Below are positions 1 to 8,071 of a stretch of 64,000 bases of DNA, piece after piece. The notes below the pieces were generated by a model, which saw only the letters and a program-made list of their open reading frames with translations, was not told the DNA's origin and ran no database searches. A program made the translations under genes and the position numbers. Positions within the stretch are counted from its first letter, which is position 1, and the number at the start of each line of letters is the position of its first letter. Source of the stretch: Verrucomicrobiota bacterium (GTDB lineage Bacteria > Verrucomicrobiota > Lentisphaeria > JABSQK01 > JAJFLO01); assembly GCA_021772615.1 (NCBI GenBank), contig JAJFLQ010000187.1, positions 1 to 64,000 of the forward strand, given 5' to 3'.

Positions 1-202
1 ATTCCTTGCGAGCCGGCATTGCCGTGGTCGCAATAGTCTTCGTATATTGTCGGAGCAACTGGGGCCGATATCGGTCGGGGCACTGTCTCACGCGTCGAAT
101 AAGCTTGAGAAGCGTCTGCGCCGCGATTCTGATTTGAGAAAGCAAGTGGAAGCGATAGAGCACAAATTGGGCGTAAATATCCAACGGCATCAAGCCGAAT
201 AG
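1..202 (+). CDS. C-terminal end of a RAYT-type transposase (partial)
   Basis: An open frame enters from the left edge and stops with TAG at 200-202. The visible 66 residues read ...LRILSEQLGPISVGALSHAS then a basic helix (NKLEKRLRRDSDLRKQ). This resembles the DnaA-like helix-turn-helix found at the C terminus of some Y1/REP-associated transposases (HTH with a conserved SxAS/SHAxx recognition helix followed by charged residues). The catalytic HUH part would lie upstream of the window, so the identity rests on this short tail and could instead be another DNA-binding protein. The hairpin just downstream (214-251) fits the end of a mobile element or gene. Confidence 0.5.
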   Translation, partial: FLASRHCRGRNSLRILSEQLGPISVGALSHASNKLEKRLRRDSDLRKQVEAIEHKLGVNIQRHQAE

Positions 203-213
203 CGCCCGTAATA

Positions 214-251
214 GCAATTCAGAAAGACACCCGGGGGCCTCTCTGAATTGC
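214..251. terminator. Hairpin downstream of the transposase tail
   Basis: Ten-base arms GCAATTCAGA (214-223) and TCTGAATTGC (242-251) are perfectly complementary, with an 18-base G/C-rich loop. It lies 11 bases after the stop codon. No clear T-tract follows, so it may be an element-end palindrome rather than an intrinsic terminator. Confidence 0.4.
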
Positions 252-319
252 CCGTGCCTTGAACCAAGTAACAAAATTTACTAACAGCCTTTGTGATTAT
301 CAATATTGGATTGACTGCG

Positions 320-348
320 TTGACAGCATTGCGTGCATATCCTATTGT
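320..348 (+). promoter_or_regulatory. Sigma70-like promoter of toxin-antitoxin operon
   Basis: TTGACA (320-325, perfect -35) is followed after exactly 17 bases by TATTGT (343-348, 4/6 match to the -10 box). Transcription would begin near 354-357, at or next to the antitoxin ATG at 356, so the mRNA would be leaderless or nearly so. This agrees with the absence of a Shine-Dalgarno sequence before 356. Confidence 0.55.
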
Positions 349-355
349 ATGAATT

Positions 356-598
356 ATGGCAACGTTAACAATTCGGAATTTAGATGAAGGTGTAAAGCGA
401 CGACTCAGGGTGACCGCTGCCAGGCACGGGCGCTCAATGGAGGCCGAAGCGCGAGATATCTTGGCTAAGGGGGTAGATTACTCGGAGAATCCGGTAGCCG
501 GTCAGCCAATAAAAAGAAGCTTCGAACACCTAGTCGGCATCTGGAAAGACAAGGGTACTACGGACGAATTAATGCGTGAACTTCGTGAAGAAGCATGA
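356..598 (+). CDS. FitA/VapB-like ribbon-helix-helix antitoxin
   Basis: 80 residues. The N terminus (MATLTIRNLDEGVKRRLRV) is a ribbon-helix-helix DNA-binding strand plus helix as in the FitA/StbC antitoxin family, continuing with the typical HGRSMEAEARDIL helix. The C-terminal half (about 45-80, with KGTTDELMRELREE) would wrap the toxin. It is expected to neutralise the PIN-domain toxin that begins 4 bases after its stop and to repress the shared promoter as a complex. No ribosome binding site is visible; translation is probably leaderless. Confidence 0.85.
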   Translation: MATLTIRNLDEGVKRRLRVTAARHGRSMEAEARDILAKGVDYSENPVAGQPIKRSFEHLVGIWKDKGTTDELMRELREEA

Positions 599-602
599 TG
601 AA

Positions 603-1010
603 ATGTCCGTTCTTGTCGATACCAACGTAATTTCTGATGTGTTGCATGGAGATCCTCAATGGCTGGAATGGTCCGCCAACCATCTGGCTGAATTTGAGTC
701 TAGTTTGATCATAAATCCAATGATTTATGCGGAGCTATCGTATCGCGCAGAGTCACGCCGCGGGGTCGACGAAATAATTGATGGTTTCAGGCTTCGGTTG
801 GTGGAGTTGCCGCGAGACGCGCTTTTTCTTACAGCACAGGCTTTTAAGCGATACCGACTGCAAGGGGGAAAGAAGACGTCGCCATTAGCCGATTTTTTTA
901 TTGGTGCCCACGCTCAAGTCCTTTCGATTCCTCTGTTAACAAGGGACATCGGAAGGTATCAAACATATTTCCCGAAGGTCTCGTTAATACGTCCAACCAT
1001 TAACGATTGA
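603..1010 (+). CDS. FitB/VapC-like PIN-domain toxin
   Basis: 135 residues from ATG 603, giving the classical VapC start MSVLVDTNVISD. Acidic residues expected to bind the metal in the PIN nuclease are all present: D6, E44 (YAELSYR), D97 (PLADFFIG) and D115 (LLTRDIGRY). The product is predicted to be an Mg-dependent endoribonuclease (family members cut tRNA or rRNA) held inactive by the upstream antitoxin. An in-frame upstream ATG at 576 overlaps the antitoxin gene but would add nine residues not seen in the family. The pair appears intact. Confidence 0.85.
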   Translation: MSVLVDTNVISDVLHGDPQWLEWSANHLAEFESSLIINPMIYAELSYRAESRRGVDEIIDGFRLRLVELPRDALFLTAQAFKRYRLQGGKKTSPLADFFIGAHAQVLSIPLLTRDIGRYQTYFPKVSLIRPTIND

Positions 1011-1273
1011 TCAAGCGCGAACCGGCTCGGCTGATTAGACGCTCAGTAGTCGCTGCGCGGTGGTTCCCAATCTTAGACCACTGATTGCCGAAATTGGTAA
1101 TTCTGGGCACCGTTTGTGTCAATGTACTTAACGTTTGGTAAGTTGGACTGATTTTATTTCCGGATTCATTTGGGATTTGCGATGTTTATGGTCGGAAGGC
1201 TTATTGGTCCTCATCGGCCGCTGAACGGCGTGGACGGAAAAATCAGGGTCGTGGGAAAGCATTCGCGTGCCAG

Positions 1274-1648
1274 CTAAACCGAAATATTGGGCTCGGCGCT
1301 TTCCAATAGTGCAATAATCATATCGAAATCGAGTGGTTTCTCGAGCACGTCGAGGGCTCCTCCAGATTTGGCTTCATTCTTGTATTTTTCGATATTGAAC
1401 CCCGTCATCATGACAGCCTTGACATCCGGCCTAATCTGGCGTACAGCGCGCATCACCTCAAAACCGTCGATGTTCGGTAATTTTATATCGATAAATAAAA
1501 AATCGATTTCGTGGTCGCGAAATTTCAAGATCGCTTCTTCGCCGGTCAGTGCTACGTGCACGGTGTAACCTCTCATTTCCAATATTTCTTTTGATGTTTC
1601 GGCAAAGTCCTCATCATCTTCAACGAATAATATATTCACAGATGGCAT
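1274..1648 (-). CDS. Single-domain response regulator (receiver only)
   Basis: 124 residues, a complete CheY-like receiver without an output domain. The acidic pocket is E10-D11, the phosphoacceptor is D54 in FIDIKLPN, the switch threonine is T82 (MMTG) and the conserved lysine is K105 (EKPLDF). The start ATG at 1648 has the ribosome site TGAGGAA and lies inside the 3' end of the kinase gene (13-base overlap), so the two are probably translated together. It should be phosphorylated by that kinase and pass the signal to an unidentified partner or an Hpt protein. Confidence 0.9.
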   Translation of the reverse strand: MPSVNILFVEDDEDFAETSKEILEMRGYTVHVALTGEEAILKFRDHEIDFLFIDIKLPNIDGFEVMRAVRQIRPDVKAVMMTGFNIEKYKNEAKSGGALDVLEKPLDFDMIIALLESAEPNISV

Positions 1649-3018
1649 CCGTTATTCCTCAAATTTTCTGTTTTCAGCGGCAACCATAATACGACGCTGA
1701 TACCCGGGCCAACATTGGGTTTAACCTCCACACCACCTTCATGTTCTTCCATAATCTTTTTTACGATCGACAAGCCTAATCCGGCTCCAAAATTTTTCGT
1801 GCTGTAAAAAGGTTCAAAAATCTTGTCCATAGATTCTTCAGGTATTCCCGGACCGCTATCCGAAATAATCAATTCAATTTTGTCAACGCTGTTTCTGCAC
1901 GAAACAGTCAAGGTATTATCCTGCCGGGCATCCGTGGAACCTTGCATCGCCTGACAGGCGTTTTCGAATACGTTGATGACTGCTCTTCGCATTCGTTCAT
2001 CATCGATGAGGATTCGCTCGTTCGACCGTAGGTCAAAGCCGATTTTTATTCCGTCCGGTAGCATTTGATCGTCAAAGACATCTGACAGCCATGCATCGAT
2101 CGCGAACGGCTTCAGATTCACGATGCTGTCCCGGGCGTAATCAAGAAGTTCACGAATGATGTTTTTACAACGATCCACACTCTTCTGAATCTTCTCCAGA
2201 TATTTTTCTGTTTTTTGATTCTCATCGCATTGGTGGCTGCGGATCAATACCAACGAATTCGATATGACGCCAAGGGGATTGCGCAATTCGTGACCAACTG
2301 TTGCCGATAACTGACCCAGTATCGCAAGACGTTCCTTTTTGACCAGTTCCTGGTGCAGGCGGTCATTTTCCACAAGGCTATCTCGAAATTTAACCACGGC
2401 ATTCGATAGCTGAGTGATTTGATCCGGCCTTGTGCCGGTTTCGATTTCTATGTCGGTGTGTCCTTCCGAAAGGGAAAGCATCGAACATGCAATTCTATCG
2501 AGAGGTTTTTCGATTAAATGAATGGCCAACGATGTCGCAAATAAAACCGCTACCAGCTGGAAAAATGCCAAGGCTACAAATTTCTTTAGCGCTTGCGCCT
2601 GTTCTTCTTCCAGGCGAGCGGTTGACATTGTCAAGTTTAAGGTACCGATAATTCGCGGGTTGTTTTCGTAATGTATTGAAATGTCGGCTGTGCGGGTCAC
2701 CGTACGAACGCCTTGGTCACCCGGCCTTTTTGCACTGGCGAACCAAGATCCATTCGGCATGAGAATTTCGGCCGAAAAAAAATCACGATCCCGAAGCAGA
2801 CTTTCTAAGTTTTGTGTTGCGCTATCGGTGTTGAGATTCCAAACTGATTCCACCAGGGACGAAGCCTGAAGACGCGTCAATTGGTCCAGGCGAGACTCGA
2901 TTTCATTATCAAATAGTTGGCGTTGTTGGTAAATGTTCCATCCTGTCATGGCCGCTGTTACAACGGTCAGGACGGAACAAATGAGCAATATGGAACGCGC
3001 TTGAATGCTGAGATTCAT
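1636..3018 (-). CDS. Membrane sensor histidine kinase
   Basis: 460 residues from ATG 3018 (an upstream in-frame start at 3048 would add ten residues). Order: transmembrane helix at about 7-30, periplasmic sensor region to about 145, second helix at about 147-170 ending in a HAMP-like linker (HLIEKPLDRI), coiled linker, then HisKA with the phospho-accepting histidine in VGHELRNPLG (about residue 243) and HATPase_c with N (VFENACQAM), G1 (DSGPGIPEE) and G2 (GAGLGLSIVKK) boxes. The DHp motif resembles sporulation/NtrB-like kinases. It overlaps its receiver gene and lies 160 bases after a periplasmic binding protein gene that may provide ligand input. Confidence 0.9.
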   Translation of the reverse strand: MNLSIQARSILLICSVLTVVTAAMTGWNIYQQRQLFDNEIESRLDQLTRLQASSLVESVWNLNTDSATQNLESLLRDRDFFSAEILMPNGSWFASAKRPGDQGVRTVTRTADISIHYENNPRIIGTLNLTMSTARLEEEQAQALKKFVALAFFQLVAVLFATSLAIHLIEKPLDRIACSMLSLSEGHTDIEIETGTRPDQITQLSNAVVKFRDSLVENDRLHQELVKKERLAILGQLSATVGHELRNPLGVISNSLVLIRSHQCDENQKTEKYLEKIQKSVDRCKNIIRELLDYARDSIVNLKPFAIDAWLSDVFDDQMLPDGIKIGFDLRSNERILIDDERMRRAVINVFENACQAMQGSTDARQDNTLTVSCRNSVDKIELIISDSGPGIPEESMDKIFEPFYSTKNFGAGLGLSIVKKIMEEHEGGVEVKPNVGPGISVVLWLPLKTENLRNNGCHL

Positions 3019-3178
3019 AATAGATTCACCGCCACTCACCAGGCCCATTCAATGTATTGGTTTATCGATACCCAAATCCGAAAAGATAATGTGCTATTTT
3101 GCGTATTCGAGATCGTCATTACATATTTAGGCGTGATGCGACAGGCGGTCGCCGCAGATGTCGTATGAGAATTCCAGG

Positions 3179-3988
3179 TTAGTAATTCGGATACTGGTCG
3201 CTTAAGATAGAGCGAAATTTATCGACATACGGCTTTGTGATGTTTTCAATTTCGTGCGTATCGATCAGTTCCGAAACGCAACGGTCGAAGTCATTGGCAA
3301 TTGTCTTGTCCCTGAAATAGAGGCGTTGCGGACCCCTGTTAAATATCTTTCTGAAAAAGACCTTTTTACCGGGAGCGATATAGGGTTCCTTGCCGGTGTT
3401 TGCCCTGTCACGTAGTATCTGAAGAAAGTGGGCCGTTATCAGCCCATCGGCAAGAATTGCGTCGGCGCGGCCCGCCAAAATCGGACGCAACTGATCGAAC
3501 CGATTGGCGCGCATGCGGAAACTCTTGAACTTCGGCATATTTGCCTGAAGACCGAGTATCTTGTCAGCGTTCGGGAAGGCTACCACATGGTAGCCGGCCA
3601 ATTGCTGGACCGAAGTAATATCACTCAATCCGCTTTCTTCGGTTACGGTAGCCCCGTCCTGTAAATGAATGAATGGGATTGTTGAATAACCGGGAAAAGT
3701 TTGATCCGCTTCTGCCGTCGCCAATCCGTCAAAATGTTCGAAATCTTTGTAGTCTTGCCAGTGCCTTCCGAATGGAACCGTTGTAAATCGAACCGTATGT
3801 CCGCAATTTCTCAGGGCAGCTGAAATGACGTCGCCAATTCTGCCCTTGCCTGAGGCGTCGAAATGAGGGGGGATTTCAGGCGCAATCATTACGATCTCTT
3901 TGGCGTTGACGATTGAGGTTGGCTGAAACCCCAGAACGAGAAAGGTAATAATGCAGACCGTTCGCCTGCAGCTCAAGAACCCAAGCAT
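3179..3988 (-). CDS. Periplasmic substrate-binding protein (SBP_bac_3-like)
   Basis: 269 residues. A signal peptide occupies about 1-29 (positive CRR, hydrophobic core, cut near VNAKE). The mature part looks like a small amino-acid-type binding protein: an early EIPPHFDASGKGRIGDVI stretch, a central hinge and LAGRADAILADG, the typical ligand-pocket element. Start chosen at ATG 3988 behind GGAAGGAA. No transporter permease or ATPase is next to it; instead a sensor kinase and receiver follow on the same strand. I infer a sensory role, feeding the kinase, rather than uptake. Confidence 0.75.
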   Translation of the reverse strand: MLGFLSCRRTVCIITFLVLGFQPTSIVNAKEIVMIAPEIPPHFDASGKGRIGDVISAALRNCGHTVRFTTVPFGRHWQDYKDFEHFDGLATAEADQTFPGYSTIPFIHLQDGATVTEESGLSDITSVQQLAGYHVVAFPNADKILGLQANMPKFKSFRMRANRFDQLRPILAGRADAILADGLITAHFLQILRDRANTGKEPYIAPGKKVFFRKIFNRGPQRLYFRDKTIANDFDRCVSELIDTHEIENITKPYVDKFRSILSDQYPNY

Positions 3989-4451
3989 TTGCGTTCCTTC
4001 CTATTTCACTGGCAATTCGTGTGGTCGATCCGCTCACGCAACGTTTCACAGGAGTAGCACTTGGCTCGTGCGACCTTCCTTGCTCATCCTGGGGCCCCTG
4101 AATTTTGCGACCAAACTATAGGCTTTTAGTTTAAGAGAAGGATTATGATGAAGACAGGGATCGCAAATAAAACACGGTCGCTAAACCAACAGACTATGGG
4201 TAACGATGAGCGCACGCGGCGTCTATATAACACATTTCGGTGACGTGTCAAACGCTGCTTGAAAACTGCGGGGGCGTACCTGCGGTATTCGTGTTTGTGA
4301 AAGGTCTGGGTACTTAGCCTGAATGTAGCAATTCTATCAGCTGCGTTTGTGGTAAATAGTAGCACAGTCATCTTGGCTGTACTTTTTGGGGGCGTCCTGA
4401 TAACAGCATTTGGATTCGAAATTTAATGTGATTGTTCGATTCGGAGTGACG

Positions 4452-4505
4452 GCAAGCTTCAGGCTGGAAGCCTGTGCTGCTTATACGCCGTTCGTAGAGC
4501 TGCTA
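4452..4505 (+). repeat. 54-bp dispersed repeat, copy 1
   Basis: Contains the 15-base palindrome CAGGCTGGAAGCCTG (4460-4474). The whole 54 bases match 56765-56818 on the other strand without gaps, with about nine mismatches by eye. Its core is shared with shorter palindromes at 6996-7018 and 33769-33785. Confidence 0.7.
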
Positions 4506-4525
4506 CCCAGGACGTGCTTACTGGT

Positions 4526-4550
4526 ATGCCTGCAAATTTTTGCAGGGCAT
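4526..4550. repeat. A/T-loop hairpin
   Basis: ATGCCTGCAAA and TTTGCAGGGCAT pair with one bulged G around a short T loop. It is not next to a gene end (nearest stop is several hundred bases away), so its role is unknown. Confidence 0.35.
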
Positions 4551-4944
4551 TCAGCTCCATGATATTACGTAGATTCACTCACGATTTTGCGCGGATTCGG
4601 GTTGCATTAATCTGTGGAGATGGGACTAACGGTGTCCATGTCTAGAGGCTCGACCGTTGCCGGCACACGGTCGATCATGCGGTGGGCTTCAGCGGCTGCA
4701 ACACCTCTGGAATTTCGTTTTTGTCTTGCGTTTCGCTGTTCGATCGATAGCCTGTGTAGCGACTCGACGGTTGCGAATCGCTGCACGTGTTCCATGTCTT
4801 GATGACCGTGCATGAGATGATTGAAAAGGCCTTGTTAGAGACGATGTCCTCAGAATTCTTGATTGATAGAATATGGCAAACGCCATGCAACTGCACGTGA
4901 GCGCACGCCAGAGAACCAGAATTTCCATTGGGAGAAGACGTACT

Positions 4945-5970
4945 GTGAATGCGTTTCTTGACACATTCTGGGTGATAACAGCCTACTACAATCCCGCACG
5001 TTACACGACCAGATACGTTAATTTTTGCACGTTCCGACGCCATTTGAATGCCCCGCTCCTGGTCGTGGAGTTAGCCAGGCCGGGGTGTCATCAGCTGCGC
5101 AAGTCCGACGCCGAAAGAGTGATCTCGATTTCGGGCGATGATCGGATCTGGCAAAAAGAACGACTGATCAATATTGGACTCGAGGAGCTGCCTCGACACG
5201 TGGAGTTCGTCGCCTGGGTGGATTGTGATGTTGTTTTCGCAACCGACGATTGGCCATCGGCTGCCAGGATGCGGCTGGAGAAGAATGGTGGATTGCTGCA
5301 GCTCTTTGATACGGTTGTTCACCTCGCAAGGAACGGCAACGTGCCGAATTCCAAGAAGTCATTTACCTCGATCGAACATGTTTTTACGGAACGTGCCATC
5401 GGGGCCATGGGGAAAGACGGCATGGGAGCGGCGGCGTTCAGAAGGTGCCTGAATCCGCAGAGTCGACGAGTCAACGGCGATATATGTTCCATGGGAATCG
5501 CCTGGGCTGCCGTGAGAGCGACGATTGGGAAATGTGGGCTATATGACCGTGCAATCGTGGGAGGTGGTGATGTTCTCCTGGTCGCTGCGGCATTGAATCT
5601 GAATTTCGAGCGCGTCCTAAGCCGGATTCTAAATCCCGCGGAGCGCAAGGCCATTGAAGCATGGGCGGAAAAGGCCCGCAGTGTCGGTCTCTTCAGCAGT
5701 GTCGAGGGGCTGCCGCACACTCTCTATCATTTGTGGCATGGAGAGATGAAAGATCGGGGGTACGGCAAGCGACACAGGATTACTGCCGAGTACAAATTTG
5801 ACCCCGGTGCAGACATTGAATTGGCTGATAACGGCACCTGGAAGTGGACGGTCGAAGATTCCGACCTTGCGCGCGCGATCGCGGAGTACTTTTTTACGCG
5901 TTGCGAAGATATGCAGCACATCTCGACAACCGGCCAGGCGCCTACACACCGTCTGCAAATGCCTCCGTGA
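4945..5970 (+). CDS. GT-A-like glycosyltransferase of unknown specificity
   Basis: 341 residues from a GTG start. GTG 4945 is preferred because GGAGAAG lies 8 bases upstream; the longer in-frame ATG at 4873 adds 24 basic residues without a ribosome site. The early VITAYYNPARYTTRYVNF and the acidic VAWVDCDVVF (about 88-98) resemble the nucleotide-sugar/metal DxD region of GT-A folds, and a WQKERLINIGL helix precedes it as in a family of uncharacterised bacterial proteins with the same layout. Residue GGGDVLL (about 210) may be another substrate site. No membrane helix; probably cytoplasmic. Donor and acceptor cannot be read from the sequence. Confidence 0.6.
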   Translation: MNAFLDTFWVITAYYNPARYTTRYVNFCTFRRHLNAPLLVVELARPGCHQLRKSDAERVISISGDDRIWQKERLINIGLEELPRHVEFVAWVDCDVVFATDDWPSAARMRLEKNGGLLQLFDTVVHLARNGNVPNSKKSFTSIEHVFTERAIGAMGKDGMGAAAFRRCLNPQSRRVNGDICSMGIAWAAVRATIGKCGLYDRAIVGGGDVLLVAAALNLNFERVLSRILNPAERKAIEAWAEKARSVGLFSSVEGLPHTLYHLWHGEMKDRGYGKRHRITAEYKFDPGADIELADNGTWKWTVEDSDLARAIAEYFFTRCEDMQHISTTGQAPTHRLQMPP

Positions 5971-6154
5971 AAATTTTGGCTGTCGATTGCGAATGATAAG
6001 CATCGAGGCCTACGTGGCAATTCTAACACAGAACCAGCGTTGCCAATCGCTTCCCATAGGCCTCATGCGGGAGTGCGTTGATCCGCCGTAATTAGATCTT
6101 GACGACACGGCAATACTTTTCGACCAGTTTGTATTTCCGTGCGAGGAGAAAAAT

Positions 6155-6835
6155 TTGGACCTACACTATCTTGATGGCAAGCGGACGGTACCTATTCCGT
6201 GTCTCAGCGAGCAGGAGATACGAGCCGTTTCGTCGTATCTCTTTTTCCCCGACGATCCGTTAGTGGCGGAGTATACGATCGTCCTGGGCATCTCTTTAGC
6301 GAGCCGCCCGGTCGAAAGAGCGGTCGATCTCTACCGGAGAGGCCTTTCTGGTCGACTGATCTTTACTGGCGGGTACAATCATCGAAGTCGTGCTACGGAA
6401 GCCGAATTGATGGCCGCAGAGGCACGAAGACTCAATATTGATTCGAAAATGTTCTTGTGTGAGTGTACCGCCACAAATACATATGAAAATTTCCTAAACG
6501 CGTTGGCGCTGGTTGGTCAGGAGGTGTCGTCGGTGAATGCTCTTAATTTTGTTGCCATTGACTACCATGCTCGCCGCTCCCTCCTAACGGCGAGGAGTTT
6601 GCTGCCCCCCAATGTCTTGATCGGAAAAGCCGGTTATCAGAGTGTATATTTTGACTCCGAGAATTGGTCACGCTCTTCGAGAGGGCGATTCGATGTCCTG
6701 AACGAATTGAGTAAAGTCTTTCACTATTTCCCGGACACGATACCGTCAGCGTTGAAGAGTTTATCCGAAAGAGCGCTGGTCATGGGGTCCCAACACCGGT
6801 CGCCAAACGCATTTTCGCAGCGGGAAATGCCGTAG
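6155..6835 (+). CDS. DUF218 (SanA/ElyC/YdcF-like) protein
   Basis: 226 residues from TTG 6155, behind AGGAG at 6144-6148. It shows the DUF218 pattern: YTIVLGISLASRPVERAVDLY near the start, LIFTGGYN (about 69-76), a TEAELMAAEARRLN acidic helix, CTATNTYENF (the conserved S/T-x-N-T-x-EN site) and a final basic region. Family members act in envelope polysaccharide metabolism (ElyC in enterobacterial common antigen and peptidoglycan homeostasis). Unlike SanA there is no N-terminal membrane anchor, so this is the cytosolic YdcF-like form. The C-terminal 25 residues look unrelated to the family. Confidence 0.8.
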   Translation: MDLHYLDGKRTVPIPCLSEQEIRAVSSYLFFPDDPLVAEYTIVLGISLASRPVERAVDLYRRGLSGRLIFTGGYNHRSRATEAELMAAEARRLNIDSKMFLCECTATNTYENFLNALALVGQEVSSVNALNFVAIDYHARRSLLTARSLLPPNVLIGKAGYQSVYFDSENWSRSSRGRFDVLNELSKVFHYFPDTIPSALKSLSERALVMGSQHRSPNAFSQREMP

Positions 6836-7198
6836 TGTGCCACAGCGTGAGTGAGGCACTACAACATGCGCGAAATGCGCGAAGGTTAAGGCAGAAGCGG
6901 GGCGAGGCTTTGCCTTTGCCAGGAAAGTTTGTCCGGTTTTCGTGCTCTGGGTAACCAACGGAAGCCTGAAGCCGTGTGCGCGACGTGGACCCAGCCACAG
7001 GCCGGAGGCCTATGCTACTTGCTGGGCGATTCGCAACCCAATCCTTGTGGTATCGAACCGGTGGCCGAGCAACTTCACGGTCAGAATCGGTATGTTCCAC
7101 TTGCATTTGCCCATTGTATCGCGAGATTGGCTTAGGCGTCGCCAACTCGGCAGGCGGTTCGTAGTGCACGTTAATCAGTCAACGAGGATTCACATTTC
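6836..7198. other. Intergenic region with a short palindrome
   Basis: 363 bases without a credible gene. It contains a CACAGGCCGGAGGCCTATG palindrome at about 6996-7014, a diverged relative of the core of the 54-base repeat. No terminator or promoter could be picked out with confidence. Confidence 0.45.
6996..7018 (+). repeat. AGGCC-GGA-GGCCT palindrome (repeat core)
   Basis: The core CAGGCCGGAGGCCT matches the pattern CAGGCTGGAAGCCTG of the 54-base repeat with paired changes that keep the stem (T/A to C/G), which suggests the fold is conserved rather than the sequence alone. The flanking TATGCTACTT also resembles the repeat. Confidence 0.5.
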
Positions 7199-7795
7199 AT
7201 GCGTCAAGTCATGTATTTCCTGATTCTCTCTTCTGCTCTCTTCGTCATGTCAAGTTGTTCAACCACCAGCAGTTCCCGCGGTCCGCTTGCGGGGACCGGC
7301 TACGAATTTGATTCGGGATTTGACATGCTCGCCGCCGAAACCTTCGCAGTGATCCTTCCCGAGTCGCCGTCACCGATGAGCATGCTGTTGCGAAAACGTA
7401 TCTTGCAGGAGGTGTCGTACGAGTTGGAACAGAAGCGATATCGGCGCGTCATGGAACGCGAGCAGGCGGATCTATGGATAACCGTACACGGCACGTCGCG
7501 CCAGGTCATCGACACCATGACGTACAGCAATGTCTACTACACCCGGACCTACCGGCGCGGTGGATGGGATTATTACGGCGGCTACCCCGGTACCTTTGTC
7601 ACGACACGCGAGGAGGGAACCTTAATGCTGGATGTGATTGATGCCAAGTCTAAAGAATTGGTGTGGCGGGGATACGGCACAACGCGAGTATTCGGTCGCC
7701 AAATTGAGATCAGCAATAGTGAGATGCACCAGGCTGTCCGGCAACTTCTGAGAAGCTTTCCCGTAAGGGCGTTACAATCGGCGCCCGCGAATTGA
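7199..7795 (+). CDS. DUF4136-type lipoprotein
   Basis: 198 residues. A lipoprotein signal peptide (MRQVMYFLILSSALFVMSSC) ends at the lipobox cysteine C20 (VMSSC); the serine-rich next residues suggest outer-membrane sorting. The rest follows the DUF4136 layout: a strand with ETFAV, then a helix LLRKRILQEVSYELEQKRY, then ADLWITVHG and a final EGTLMLDVIDAKSKELVWRGYG strand that is the family's strongest signature. A Tyr/Gly-rich loop (YYTRTYRRGGWDYYGGYPG) sits in between, also usual. Function is unknown; envelope location is clear. It stands alone between non-coding stretches. Confidence 0.85.
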   Translation: MRQVMYFLILSSALFVMSSCSTTSSSRGPLAGTGYEFDSGFDMLAAETFAVILPESPSPMSMLLRKRILQEVSYELEQKRYRRVMEREQADLWITVHGTSRQVIDTMTYSNVYYTRTYRRGGWDYYGGYPGTFVTTREEGTLMLDVIDAKSKELVWRGYGTTRVFGRQIEISNSEMHQAVRQLLRSFPVRALQSAPAN

Positions 7796-7798
7796 ATA

Positions 7799-7812
7799 GC
7801 GGCCATGGCCGC
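7799..7812. repeat. Perfect 14-bp palindrome after lipoprotein gene
   Basis: GCGGCCATGGCCGC begins four bases after the lipoprotein stop codon. Without a loop or a T-tract it is a weak terminator candidate; it may be chance. Confidence 0.3.
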
Positions 7813-8071
7813 CAGTAGTGGTTCTTCCGGGATTGCTGCAATGCAACGCTACGTTTCAAAATTGGGACATCTCTCAAGATTGCGGCTCTCCCATTGCTTT
7901 TCGCGGACTCTTGTTCCATTATAGGCATTTACGGGGCATTGTGATTTTGGCATGCATCCAGCGGCCAGTTCCGACGTGGTCCGTTCACCGACGCGTGTGC
8001 GACGGCAATCTCGACTACTGCTGGAACGGATCGTGTGTGCCGTCGCCGCGATCAAAAACGAAGATATTCCA

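Larger units (their letters stand above)
3989..4944. other. Non-coding stretch with repeat and hairpin
   Basis: About 950 bases between divergent genes. The short open frames (for example the 81-codon one at 4126-4371 minus) have no recognisable protein, no ribosome site and biased composition, so I do not call a gene. It holds one copy of the 54-base repeat (4452-4505) and a hairpin (4526-4550). Promoters for both flanking genes must be here but no clear box stands out. Confidence 0.5.

Noticed and set aside
1011..1273. Possible small RNA between the toxin and receiver genes
   Set aside because: No stable stem or promoter-terminator pair was seen.
4126..4371. 81-codon open frame on the minus strand
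   Set aside because: No ribosome site, no recognisable domain; composition looks like intergenic DNA.
7799..7812. NcoI/NotI-like palindrome as a terminator
   Set aside because: No loop and no T-tract.
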